From assembly GCA_024650095.1 (NCBI GenBank), contig JANKMV010000012.1, positions 1 through 8,802 on the forward strand: a stretch of 8,802 nucleotides of DNA. Reading direction: 5' to 3'. Below, in pieces: positions 1-6,076 of this stretch (within the stretch, counting starts at the first letter, position 1; every line of letters begins with the position of its first letter). The notes beneath the pieces are model-generated. The model saw only the letters and a list, made by a program, of their open reading frames with translations. It searched no databases and had not been told where the DNA came from. Made by a program: the position numbers and the translations under genes. Origin of the DNA: Bacillota bacterium (GTDB lineage: Bacteria; Bacillota; Dethiobacteria; Dethiobacterales; Dethiobacteraceae).

Positions 1-174
1 GGAGTACCGTTCATTTAAAATATCTAACGCCCGCTCAACAGAACCGGGTCCGCGAGTATATCCATGATCATGCCTTGAAAATGTACGAATTACAAGAAAC
101 AGCACGACTAAAATTAGTGCTGGCCATAGCACCATCATAAACATGCCACCAAAAAAGTGTCCGTGCCACATCAT
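1..174 (-). CDS. Small SHOCT-type membrane protein, N-terminal 58 residues (3' end outside window)
   Basis: This partial gene begins at ATG 174 and runs off the left edge in frame. A ribosome binding site AGGAGGG (187-181) sits 6 nt upstream of the start. Residues 1-14 are rich in Met, His, Gly and Phe (MMWHGHFFGG at 1-10). Residues 14-29 form one hydrophobic segment, followed by a basic and polar stretch. Residues 46-58 read VERALDILNERYS, the typical opening of a SHOCT motif, a short C-terminal helical module found in many small bacterial membrane proteins. No precise function is known for such proteins. The cytoplasmic SHOCT part probably continues for another 15-25 residues beyond the window. 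The Met/His-rich start could bind a metal, but that is only a guess. It is separated from azlD by 81 nt and may have its own promoter. Confidence 0.8.
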   Translation of the reverse strand, partial: MMWHGHFFGGMFMMVLWPALILVVLFLVIRTFSRHDHGYTRGPGSVERALDILNERYS

Positions 175-202
175 CTGCACCCCTCCTAGTTGTCTTTTTA
201 TC

Positions 203-211
203 AGTGTACCA
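203..211 (-). promoter_or_regulatory. Candidate extended -10 promoter for the SHOCT gene
   Basis: The minus strand reads TGGTACACT (211-203), matching an extended -10 element (TG, one base, then TACACT). Transcription would start near 196, giving a leader of about 22 nt that contains the ribosome binding site. No good -35 hexamer is visible 17 nt upstream, so the call rests on the -10 region alone. Confidence 0.3.
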
Positions 212-255
212 TAAAATTGTGTAGTTATGATGGAGATCTTTACGGTAAGAGTATT

Positions 256-573
256 TTAGGGCAAACACTGTAAACATAGGACGATAGCCATACCGACTGT
301 AACGGTTAGCATCATGTTCTTAGAGCGCCAAGCAACAAAGAACGCTAGCACACTTGCAATGAGATAGGAGTTGGCAGGTGAAATAAATATTTGCCTATCA
401 ACCGTTAGAATACCAGGAACAATCAGGGCCGCTAAGACGGCAACGGGCACATAGCATAACCAAGTAATCACGATTTTGGGAATTTCAAGTTTGGTTAGTA
501 CGTACATAGGTAAAAAACGAGGAAGGTACGTCACAGTTGCCATGCCAAAAATAACGATTAGGAGTCTTGCCAT
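256..573 (-). CDS. azlD: AzlD, small subunit of branched-chain amino acid exporter
   Basis: This 105-residue protein matches the AzlD family in length (about 100-110 residues) and pattern. It has hydrophobic segments at about 3-25, 34-54, 69-82 and 87-103, with the family-like TYLPRF near residues 15-20. AzlD pairs with AzlC to form a two-component inner-membrane exporter of the LIV-E family, which in characterised cases exports branched-chain amino acids or toxic analogues such as azaleucine. The start chosen is ATG 573. The frame stays open further upstream, but that would overlap azlC much more. The start lies 16 nt inside the end of azlC and has only a weak ribosome binding site (GGTGG, 582-578), which suggests translational coupling to azlC. 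The substrate cannot be read from the sequence. Confidence 0.88.
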   Translation of the reverse strand: MARLLIVIFGMATVTYLPRFLPMYVLTKLEIPKIVITWLCYVPVAVLAALIVPGILTVDRQIFISPANSYLIASVLAFFVAWRSKNMMLTVTVGMAIVLCLQCLP

Positions 574-1247
574 TTTTCCACCATCACTCCCATCGTGGCT
601 GTACAAATCGTAGCCAACATAATATACCAACTTCCTGGAATCACCAAATAGAAAAATAAGGACAATATCCCGGAAACTCCTGCGGCAAATACTAGTTTTC
701 TTTCTGTCACTTGAATTACTAACAGAAAAATAAACATGGCGTATAACGCATACTCCATGGTTAAAGCAGCTTGAGCACTATTGAATAAACCACCAAAAAT
801 ACCTCCTAACATGCCCCCCATAACCCAGCCTGCATATGCAGTACCAAAGAGACCTAACATAAAAAAATGGTTACGCTCATGCTCCCTAAATTCTCCGCAG
901 GCCATGGCATAACTTTCGTCTGTTAACCAGAAGGCTAAGAGCGGCAATGATGTACGTGGAAAACTCTGTAGATAGGGGGAGAGCGATGCACTCATGAGCA
1001 GATGACGTAAATTAACGAGAAAGACTGTAGCGATAATGGAAACGGCACCCGCTCCTGCAGCTAACATGCTTACAGAAATAAACTGCGCGCTGCCAGCAAA
1101 AACGATTAGCGACATCATAAAAATGTAGGGTAAGCCAATGCCCGCAAGGCTAGCTAAAGCACCGTAGGCGAACCCCAAGGGTAAATAGCCTAGCACAATG
1201 GGTAGTGCCTTTCTAGCGCCGGTGAAGACATGCTGTGTGGGTGTCAT
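558..1247 (-). CDS. azlC: AzlC, large subunit of branched-chain amino acid exporter
   Basis: This 229-residue integral membrane protein has the AzlC family hallmarks. These are an N-terminal PIVLGYLPLGFAYG (16-29), FAGSAQF (50-56), NLRHLLMSASLSPYL (79-93) and TDESYA (109-114). Several further hydrophobic segments follow, up to about residue 220. The usual family length is about 230-250. It forms the export channel with AzlD, encoded immediately downstream with overlapping ends. The start is ATG 1247, preceded by GGGAGGATT (1260-1252) at good spacing. The frame is open 38 codons further upstream, but that extension would translate through the hairpin at 1271-1307 and has no ribosome binding site, so I reject it. 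The gene lies 88 nt beyond rpsI and is probably a separate transcription unit, although I see no convincing promoter. Confidence 0.92.
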   Translation of the reverse strand: MTPTQHVFTGARKALPIVLGYLPLGFAYGALASLAGIGLPYIFMMSLIVFAGSAQFISVSMLAAGAGAVSIIATVFLVNLRHLLMSASLSPYLQSFPRTSLPLLAFWLTDESYAMACGEFREHERNHFFMLGLFGTAYAGWVMGGMLGGIFGGLFNSAQAALTMEYALYAMFIFLLVIQVTERKLVFAAGVSGILSLFFYLVIPGSWYIMLATICTATMGVMVEKWQDS

Positions 1248-1270
1248 TTGGAATCCTCCCGCTCTATAGC

Positions 1271-1307
1271 AAAACACCAGTTCACGTTTGTATAGAACTG
1301 GTGTTTT
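1271..1307 (-). terminator. Rho-independent terminator after rpsI (possibly acting in the azlCD leader)
   Basis: A perfect 13-bp inverted repeat has arms at 1271-1283 (AAAACACCAGTTC on the plus strand) and 1295-1307, with an 11-nt loop. It begins 29 nt past the rpsI stop. Read on the minus strand, the 3' arm ends in TTTT before GCTATAG, so the U-tract is short and lies inside the stem. Termination of rplM-rpsI is the simplest reading. The hairpin also lies 24 nt before the azlC start, so it could affect azlCD expression if transcription reads through. Confidence 0.7.
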
Positions 1308-1335
1308 TACATACATAGTATTTTGAAAGACAAGA

Positions 1336-1728
1336 CTAGCGTTTTGAGAATTGTGGTGCACGTCTGGCTTTCTTTAGACCGTATTTCTTACGCTCTACCA
1401 TCCGTGGGTCTCTTGTGAGAAAGCCGGCACTCTTGAGTGCAGGACGGAAGTTATCTTCCGTTTGCAACAGTGCACGCGAAATGCCGTGGCGGATTGCACC
1501 CGCTTGGCCGGTGGTGCCACCACCTTCAACTTTAACAATGACATTAAATTTAGTCAATGTGTCGGTTAGCGTTAACGGCTGGCGTACAATTAGCTTTAAT
1601 GTTTCAAGACCAAAATATTGGTCAATATGTCTGCTATTAATCATGATCTCGCCATTACCAGGAACAAGGCGAACACGAGCAATGGCATTTTTCCTACGAC
1701 CGGTACCGTAAAACTGAACTTGTGCCAT
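1336..1728 (-). CDS. rpsI: 30S ribosomal protein S9 (uS9)
   Basis: This 130-residue protein has the standard bacterial length. It opens with the family N-terminus [18 protein letters not shown]. The middle has [19 protein letters not shown] (about residues 69-87). It ends in the basic tail [17 protein letters not shown], whose last residues reach the P-site tRNA in the 30S subunit. The start ATG 1728 follows GGGAGG with about 8 nt spacing, and the gap from the rplM stop is 21 nt. rplM-rpsI is a conserved pair encoding one protein for each ribosomal subunit. Nothing is unusual in the protein, and a perfect hairpin terminator follows. Confidence 0.98.
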   Translation of the reverse strand: MAQVQFYGTGRRKNAIARVRLVPGNGEIMINSRHIDQYFGLETLKLIVRQPLTLTDTLTKFNVIVKVEGGGTTGQAGAIRHGISRALLQTEDNFRPALKSAGFLTRDPRMVERKKYGLKKARRAPQFSKR

Positions 1729-1749
1729 GTAAGTTTCCTCCCTTCTTCC

Positions 1750-2184
1750 CTAAAATGTCCAAACTTCAGGTTGCTGTGCTTCTTGCGTATGCTCAGTGCC
1801 AGCATAGATGCGGACTTTTTTGAGCATTGCACGACCGAGGCTGTTATGGGGTAACATCCCTTTTACTGCCATCATCACAACCCGATCAGGTTTGGTTGCC
1901 ATCAGGGTGCCATAGGAAACTTTCTTCATCCCACCTGCATAACCTGAGTGATGGTAAGCAAATTTTTGCTCTGCTTTTTTCCCAGTTAAGACTACCTGAG
2001 AGGCATTGATAACAATCACATGGTCGCCGGTGTCTACATGGGGAGTATAAATAGGTTTATGTTTGCCGCGAAGAATGCGGGCAACTTCCGTAGCTAATCT
2101 GCCCAAGGGCTTACCAGCGGCATCTAAAATATACCATTTCCGTTCGATCTGCCCTTCTTTAGGCATAAATGTGGTGGTGCGCAT
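1750..2184 (-). CDS. rplM: 50S ribosomal protein L13 (uL13)
   Basis: This 144-residue protein has normal bacterial L13 length. It shows the family landmarks [15 protein letters not shown] (17-31), an [23 protein letters not shown] segment at about 39-61, [18 protein letters not shown] at about 68-85, and [11 protein letters not shown] at about 108-118. L13 is an early-assembling large-subunit protein that binds 23S rRNA. The start ATG 2184 follows AAGGAGG (2196-2190) with a 5-nt spacer. The gene begins a transcription unit with rpsI, driven by a near-consensus promoter at 2259-2287. The leader of about 68 nt carries a 10-bp hairpin. In Firmicutes, rplM is known to have a structured leader thought to mediate feedback control. 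Confidence 0.98.
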   Translation of the reverse strand: MRTTTFMPKEGQIERKWYILDAAGKPLGRLATEVARILRGKHKPIYTPHVDTGDHVIVINASQVVLTGKKAEQKFAYHHSGYAGGMKKVSYGTLMATKPDRVVMMAVKGMLPHNSLGRAMLKKVRIYAGTEHTQEAQQPEVWTF

Positions 2185-2212
2185 ACTTTTCCTCCTTGAT
2201 CAAAACACTTTG

Positions 2213-2248
2213 CAATACATCGCTAACGGGGCGGAAAACGACATATTG
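2213..2248 (-). promoter_or_regulatory. Hairpin leader of rplM-rpsI (candidate ribosomal protein L13 leader)
   Basis: In minus-strand RNA, CAAUAUGUCG (2248-2239) can pair with CGAUGUAUUG (2222-2213). This makes a continuous 10-bp helix with two G-U pairs and a 16-nt C-rich loop (2238-2223). It starts about 4 nt after the predicted transcription start (about 2252) and ends about 16 nt before the Shine-Dalgarno sequence. Position and size resemble the L13 leader family known from Firmicutes. I cannot test the match to that family's consensus here. Confidence 0.5.
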
Positions 2249-2258
2249 ACACAGAGAT

Positions 2259-2287
2259 ATTTTATATTATGGATACCTGCCTGTCAA
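2259..2287 (-). promoter_or_regulatory. Sigma-A promoter of rplM-rpsI
   Basis: The minus strand has a perfect -35 TTGACA (2287-2282), a 17-nt spacer and a -10 TAAAAT (2264-2259, 5 of 6 matches to TATAAT). Transcription should start near 2252. This is the best promoter in the window. It sits about 40-65 nt past the truA stop, making rplM-rpsI an independent unit. The -35 overlaps an inverted repeat CTGTCA/TGACAG (2281-2304). Confidence 0.85.
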
Positions 2288-2325
2288 GTATATATCAGTG
2301 ACAGCGCAATTTATTGTAGAATTTG

Positions 2326-3057
2326 CTAGTATTTTACCTCTAGCATCACTAAACCATACGCTGGTGCTGTCCAACCGGCAGCCATCCGACTTCCGGCACA
2401 AATAACGGACCCGAGTTCTGGCGAGCGCTTATGACGACCAACTTCAATCAATGTGCCCGCGATTATACGTACCATGTTATACAAGAAGCCATTGGCTTCG
2501 GCGGTGATGGTATAAAAGCCATCTTGCTCTGATACGTCGAGCCGTGTTAGATGACGTACAGTCGTTTTTACGGAACTGCCACTTGCCATAAAGGATGTAA
2601 AGTCATGCCGCCCCACAAGTGTCATAGCTGCTTGCTGCATCAATTCTAAATCAAGTGGATAGCGAACGTGTAATGAGTAGAGTCGCTGTAGCACTCGTGG
2701 GTAAGGGGCGTTATCAATAGTATAGCGATACACCTTACTCTTGACGCTAAAGCGAGCATGAAAGTTATCAGGCATTACCTCGGCTGAGGAGACCACAATA
2801 TCTCTTGGCAGCGTTGCATTTAGTGCATAGGGGATTCTATCCGTGGGTACACCCGTTTTTACTTGAACGGTAACAACTTGTCCTAGCGCATGTACTCCGG
2901 TGTCGGTGCGACCTGCCGCCGTTAACCGTACAGGTTCACGGAAGACAGTTTGCATCGCTTGCTCTAGCTTCTCCTGTACAGTAACTGCATTTTGTTGTAG
3001 CTGGAAGCCATGATAGTTGGTGCCGTCATAGGCAACGATGAGTTTGATATTTTTCAT
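2326..3057 (-). CDS. truA: tRNA pseudouridine(38-40) synthase TruA
   Basis: This cytoplasmic enzyme, 243 residues long, isomerises uridine to pseudouridine at positions 38-40 in the anticodon arm of many tRNAs. The N-terminus KLIVAYDGTNYHGFQ (5-19) is the family signature. The catalytic aspartate is D52 in GRTDTGVHA (49-57). Other family blocks are NFHARFSVKSKVYRY (98-112), FLYNMVRIIAGTL (191-203) and the C-terminal AYGLVMLEVKY. Length is typical (about 245-270). I chose ATG 3057, preceded by AGGAGG (3068-3063). An in-frame ATG at 3075 lies upstream of that site, and its first codons would be the ribosome binding site itself. The gene follows ecfT after a 67-nt gap, a common arrangement in Firmicutes, and is probably cotranscribed with it. 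The linkage to ECF transport does not imply shared function. Confidence 0.96.
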   Translation of the reverse strand: MKNIKLIVAYDGTNYHGFQLQQNAVTVQEKLEQAMQTVFREPVRLTAAGRTDTGVHALGQVVTVQVKTGVPTDRIPYALNATLPRDIVVSSAEVMPDNFHARFSVKSKVYRYTIDNAPYPRVLQRLYSLHVRYPLDLELMQQAAMTLVGRHDFTSFMASGSSVKTTVRHLTRLDVSEQDGFYTITAEANGFLYNMVRIIAGTLIEVGRHKRSPELGSVICAGSRMAAGWTAPAYGLVMLEVKY

Positions 3058-3062
3058 AACGG

Positions 3063-3068
3063 CCTCCT
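3063..3068 (-). promoter_or_regulatory. Ribosome binding site deciding the truA start
   Basis: AGGAGG on the minus strand is 5 nt ahead of ATG 3057. It lies inside the six-codon extension that would result from using ATG 3075, so 3057 is the supported start. Confidence 0.85.
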
Positions 3069-3124
3069 GGTTCAATAGGACTCAGGCAACTATAAAAGTT
3101 CAAAAGTTCTAACCTGACCCCAAG

Positions 3125-3931
3125 TTAGAGGTTGAGCCGGAATAGAATCATGATAAGAACGATGGTAAATAAAATGGCGATACCGTCCCGTGGAGCTGCC
3201 TTAAGTTCATGTAATCGGGTACGACCCTCTCCACCACGGTAACAACGCGCTTCCATGGCGACGGCGAGGTCATCCGCGCGGCGAAAAGAGGAGACAAACA
3301 AGGGTACCAGTAATGGCACCAGGCTTTTTGCTCGACGATAAATATTGCCGCTTTCAAAGTCAGCACCGCGCGCCATCTGCGCTTTCATTATTTTCTCACT
3401 TTCTTCCATGAGCGTAGGGATGAAACGCAGGGCAATGGTCATCATCATGGCGATTTCGTGTGCCGGCACTCCGATCTTTTTTAGAGGGGTCATAAGGTAC
3501 TCTAGAGCATCGGTGAGCGCAATGGGCGATGTGGTTAGTGTTAATAACGATGTGGCGACCACAAGAAAGATAATACGTATCACCATAAAGACGCCAAAAT
3601 AAATACCGTTTGTTTCCACTGTTATGGGACCTAATCGTAGTAAGACGATGCCACCCTTGGTAAAGAAGAAGTGGATGATCAGTGTGAAGATCATGATGTA
3701 ATACACTGGACGCAAACCACGGAAAAAATAACGCAAAGGCAGGTGAGATGTGAGCAATAAAGTAAGAATAACGGCGGCAAGCAATAGATACCCCCAAAAA
3801 GTATCTACCGCAAAAACTGCCATAATTATAAATACTAAGGCAATAAACTTTGCCCGTGCATCTAGTCTATGCAAAAGGGAATCACCGGGTAAAAATTGAC
3901 CAATGGTGATACTTTTAAACATACTACTCAT
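3125..3931 (-). CDS. ecfT: ECF transporter transmembrane component EcfT
   Basis: This 268-residue membrane protein is the scaffold of energy-coupling factor importers. It joins the EcfA1/EcfA2 ATPases to interchangeable substrate-binding S components. Hydrophobic segments lie at about 27-42, 47-62, 77-91, 110-131 and 250-265. The cytoplasmic coupling region carries LRFIPTLMEESEKIMKAQMARGADF (168-192) with the ARG motif at 187-189. A second motif is at AMEARCYRGGEGRTR (225-239), where ARC (228-230) replaces the ARG seen in many family members. I chose ATG 3931, which overlaps the ecfA2 end by 8 nt and follows GGAGG (3945-3941). ATG 3922, three codons later, is possible but lies 18 nt from that site. 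The operon ecfA1-ecfA2-ecfT is the classic shared module, and its S components are encoded elsewhere. Confidence 0.95.
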   Translation of the reverse strand: MSSMFKSITIGQFLPGDSLLHRLDARAKFIALVFIIMAVFAVDTFWGYLLLAAVILTLLLTSHLPLRYFFRGLRPVYYIMIFTLIIHFFFTKGGIVLLRLGPITVETNGIYFGVFMVIRIIFLVVATSLLTLTTSPIALTDALEYLMTPLKKIGVPAHEIAMMMTIALRFIPTLMEESEKIMKAQMARGADFESGNIYRRAKSLVPLLVPLFVSSFRRADDLAVAMEARCYRGGEGRTRLHELKAAPRDGIAILFTIVLIMILFRLNL

Positions 3932-4787
3932 GCCCTTGTACCTCCAGCATTCGTAGGATGGCGTCACGGGCCCCTGCAACGCTAAAGATATCCGTAGGTA
4001 CATCTTTACCAGCTTGACGTAAACGATGCATTAAGAGAGCCATCTGTGGCAGAGCTAGACCCATTTCTTCTAACGACTCGGCGTCGGTGAAAACTTCTGC
4101 GGGTGTGCCATATAATCGAGTGCCACCATTTGCCAACACTAACAAGCGTTTGGCCCGGCTAGATACATCTTCCATACTGTGTGAGACCAAAACCACAGTT
4201 AGGCCTTCTTCTTGATGGAGACGGTCAATTTGGTCAAAGATCTCTGTTTTCCCGCGTGGGTCTAAACCCGCAGCGGGTTCGTCTAAAATGAGAACATCTG
4301 GCTGCATTGCCAACACACCCGCCATGGCTACACGTCGCATTTGCCCACCCGAGAGTGAAAATGGAGAACGATCTTGCACAGCTTCAGGAGATAGCCCAAC
4401 TATGCGCAACGCTTTATCCACTCGGTGACGGACTTCATCCTCTGCCAGCCCTAGATTTTTGGGACCAAAAGCCACGTCTGCAAAAATAGTTTCCTCGAAC
4501 AATTGTTGTTCGGGAAACTGAAAGAGAAGGCCGACTCGACGTCGCAGTGTGCCTAGACCGGTTTTTTCCTTACGGATGTCTTTATCGTCCATAAGAATAC
4601 GACCCGTGGTAGGCGTTAGCAATCCATTTAGATGTTGCACAAGTGTTGATTTTCCTGACCCGGTTTGACCAATAATGGCAAGATATTCGCCTTTTGCAAT
4701 GGCAAGGTTAATATCTTGTAGTGCTTTAACTTCAAAAGGAGTTCCCGGCATGTAGGTATAACTAACATTTTCAACTGTTAAAAGCAT
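3924..4787 (-). CDS. ecfA2: ECF transporter ATP-binding subunit EcfA2
   Basis: This 287-residue ABC ATPase forms a heterodimer with EcfA1 and powers vitamin or metal-ion import through EcfT. Visible motifs are Walker [10 protein letters not shown] (40-48), Q-loop Q90 within [15 protein letters not shown], signature LSGGQ (145-149), Walker B VLILDE (165-170), D-loop GLDP (174-177) and the H-loop histidine H203. The [10 protein letters not shown] variant after the Q-loop separates EcfA2 from EcfA1, which has NPDNQ there. A C-terminal extension (about 235-287) is typical of the family. The start ATG 4787 overlaps the end of ecfA1 by 10 nt and has only a weak GGTG site upstream (4799-4796), consistent with translational coupling. 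All catalytic motifs are intact. Confidence 0.96.
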   Translation of the reverse strand: MLLTVENVSYTYMPGTPFEVKALQDINLAIAKGEYLAIIGQTGSGKSTLVQHLNGLLTPTTGRILMDDKDIRKEKTGLGTLRRRVGLLFQFPEQQLFEETIFADVAFGPKNLGLAEDEVRHRVDKALRIVGLSPEAVQDRSPFSLSGGQMRRVAMAGVLAMQPDVLILDEPAAGLDPRGKTEIFDQIDRLHQEEGLTVVLVSHSMEDVSSRAKRLLVLANGGTRLYGTPAEVFTDAESLEEMGLALPQMALLMHRLRQAGKDVPTDIFSVAGARDAILRMLEVQGHE

Positions 4788-5617
4788 AATTGTTTCACCA
4801 GTTCATCTACCGTCAGCACTGAAGAAGACAGCGCCACACCATGTTGTCGTAACTCCCTGGCCAGTTCAGCCACTGGAGGTGTATCTAAACCTAATGCGCG
4901 TAACTCTTCCACGCGCGAAAAAATTTCCTGCGGTGTACCAACCATCACGACACGTCCACTTTCGAGGATGATGGTACGATCAGTGGCTACAGCCTCTTCC
5001 ATAAAGTGCGTGATTAAAATGACGGTAATACCTTCTTCGTGATTCAAGCGAGCTACTGTTTCTAATACTTCACGACGGCCACGAGGATCTAACATAGCGG
5101 TTGGCTCATCTAAAATCAAGCATTTAGGGCGCATGGCAATGACACCTGCAATGGCCACCCTTTGTTTTTGACCACCGGACAGTAGATGTGGCGCATGCTG
5201 TTTGTAGTCAGACATGCCCACAAGTTCCAGAGCTTCATCTACCCGCTCTCGGATTTCAGCTGATGGTAGCCCCAAGTTTTCTGGTCCAAAGGCCACATCC
5301 TCCTCAACCGTCGTTGCCACAATTTGGTTATCTGGATTTTGGAATACCATACCCGCCGACTGCCGTATCTGCCAATGGTTTGCCGTATCAGTCGTGTTGA
5401 GCCCGTTGACATAGAGCTCACCATTTGTCGGCAGTAGGAGGGCATTAAAGTGTTTAGCTAACGTTGATTTTCCCGAACCGTTGGATCCGAGAATTGCAAC
5501 AAATTCCCCTTTGTCGATACTTAAATTTATGTCGCGTAGTGCCCAGGATTGGCCATCTTCATCTTTTTGGTATGCGAATCCCAGACCTGCTGCACGAATA
5601 ATCTCGATTGAACTCAC
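4778..5617 (-). CDS. ecfA1: ECF transporter ATP-binding subunit EcfA1
   Basis: This 279-residue ABC ATPase partners EcfA2. Motifs are Walker [10 protein letters not shown] (44-52), Q-loop [21 protein letters not shown] (92-112, the EcfA1 hallmark), signature LSGGQ (146-150), Walker B CLILDE (166-171), D-loop MLDPRG (175-180) and H204. A C-terminal extension follows (about 232-279). The start is uncertain. The only plausible in-frame start codon is GTG 5617, giving [16 protein letters not shown], with no clear Shine-Dalgarno sequence ahead of it (a G-rich GCCGGGG abuts the start). The N-terminal length fits homologues. The gene lies 106 nt after rplQ, beyond a strong hairpin with alternative pairings. 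It may be expressed by readthrough from the ribosomal operon or from a promoter I cannot identify. Confidence 0.93.
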   Translation of the reverse strand: MSSIEIIRAAGLGFAYQKDEDGQSWALRDINLSIDKGEFVAILGSNGSGKSTLAKHFNALLLPTNGELYVNGLNTTDTANHWQIRQSAGMVFQNPDNQIVATTVEEDVAFGPENLGLPSAEIRERVDEALELVGMSDYKQHAPHLLSGGQKQRVAIAGVIAMRPKCLILDEPTAMLDPRGRREVLETVARLNHEEGITVILITHFMEEAVATDRTIILESGRVVMVGTPQEIFSRVEELRALGLDTPPVAELARELRQHGVALSSSVLTVDELVKQLCF

Positions 5618-5643
5618 CCCCGGCGCGTAGAAGATGCGTTTTT

Positions 5644-5682
5644 GTACTGTAAGCAGATAATTTTCTTCCAGTACAAGAAAAT
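5644..5682 (-). promoter_or_regulatory. Candidate alternative hairpins downstream of the rplQ terminator, ahead of ecfA1
   Basis: On the minus strand, ATTTTCTT (5682-5675), part of the 3' arm of the terminator hairpin, can also pair with AAGAAAAT (5667-5660), giving 8 bp around a 7-nt loop. A further repeat, GTACTG (5674-5669) with CAGTAC (5649-5644), extends by AAG/CTT after one mismatch. These pairings exclude one another in part, as in an attenuator. The low-complexity A/T arms mean chance is possible. Confidence 0.35.
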
Positions 5683-5708
5683 CGACAGCAAAAGGGTCGA
5701 TTTTCTTG
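5674..5708 (-). terminator. Rho-independent terminator after rplQ
   Basis: A perfect 13-bp inverted repeat has arms at 5674-5686 (CAAGAAAATCGAC on the plus strand) and 5696-5708, with a 9-nt loop. It begins 15 nt past the rplQ stop. On the minus strand the 3' arm ends TTTTCTTG, so the U-rich run is interrupted and lies partly inside the stem. It probably ends or attenuates the ribosomal operon ahead of ecfA1. Confidence 0.7.
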
Positions 5709-5723
5709 GCGCTATATTATTCT

Positions 5724-6062
5724 CTACACAAGCTCGATGATTGCCACGGGCGCAGCGTCACCGCGGCGTGTCCCCATTTTTAGGATGCGGGTATATCCAC
5801 CCTGACGCTCTAGATAACGCGGTGCGATTTCTTCGAATAATTTTGTAACCGCGTTTTCATCGAGAAGATAGGACAGAGCTTGGCGGCGCGCATGTAAGTC
5901 ATTACGTTTGCCGAGTGTAATCATTTTTTCAGTAATACTGCGTATTTGTTTAGCTTTAGCTTCCGTAGTCTCTATCTTTTCAGCGAGAAACATTGACGTA
6001 ACCAAGTTACGCAGCATGGCTCGGCGATGTGCACTGCGGCGGCCGAATTTACGTAGTACCAT
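5724..6062 (-). CDS. rplQ: 50S ribosomal protein L17 (bL17)
   Basis: This 112-residue protein has normal length for the short bacterial L17. Family blocks are [20 protein letters not shown] (4-23), [23 protein letters not shown] (about 31-53) and the C-terminal [33 protein letters not shown] (80-112). L17 lies near the polypeptide exit tunnel of the large subunit. The start ATG 6062 follows AAAGGAGGG (6078-6070), which overlaps the rpoA stop codon, so the two genes (14-nt gap) are probably translationally linked. rpoA-rplQ is a nearly universal bacterial gene pair. A strong hairpin follows the gene. Confidence 0.98.
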   Translation of the reverse strand: MVLRKFGRRSAHRRAMLRNLVTSMFLAEKIETTEAKAKQIRSITEKMITLGKRNDLHARRQALSYLLDENAVTKLFEEIAPRYLERQGGYTRILKMGTRRGDAAPVAIIELV

Positions 6063-6076
6063 GGCTTCTCCCTCCT

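Noticed and set aside
68..277. A 69-codon minus-strand open frame overlapping the SHOCT gene
   Set aside because: It lacks a ribosome binding site and family features. The other frame has a good site, a membrane segment and a SHOCT motif.
1248..1361. N-terminal extension of azlC by 38 codons
   Set aside because: It would overlap the rpsI end, pass through the terminator hairpin, and lack a ribosome binding site. ATG 1247 has a strong one and starts at the family N-terminus.
3091..3129. Tandem GAACTTTT repeat and a 6-bp TCTAAC/GTTAGA repeat around the ecfT stop
   Set aside because: The repeats are short and A/T-rich, with no terminator-like U-tract. No promoter with acceptable spacing was found here either.
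2326..5617. A substrate-specific (S) component or riboswitch tied to the ECF module
   Set aside because: No S-component gene lies in this stretch, and the ecfA1 leader has no recognisable vitamin or metal riboswitch core. The genes fit a shared module serving remote S components.
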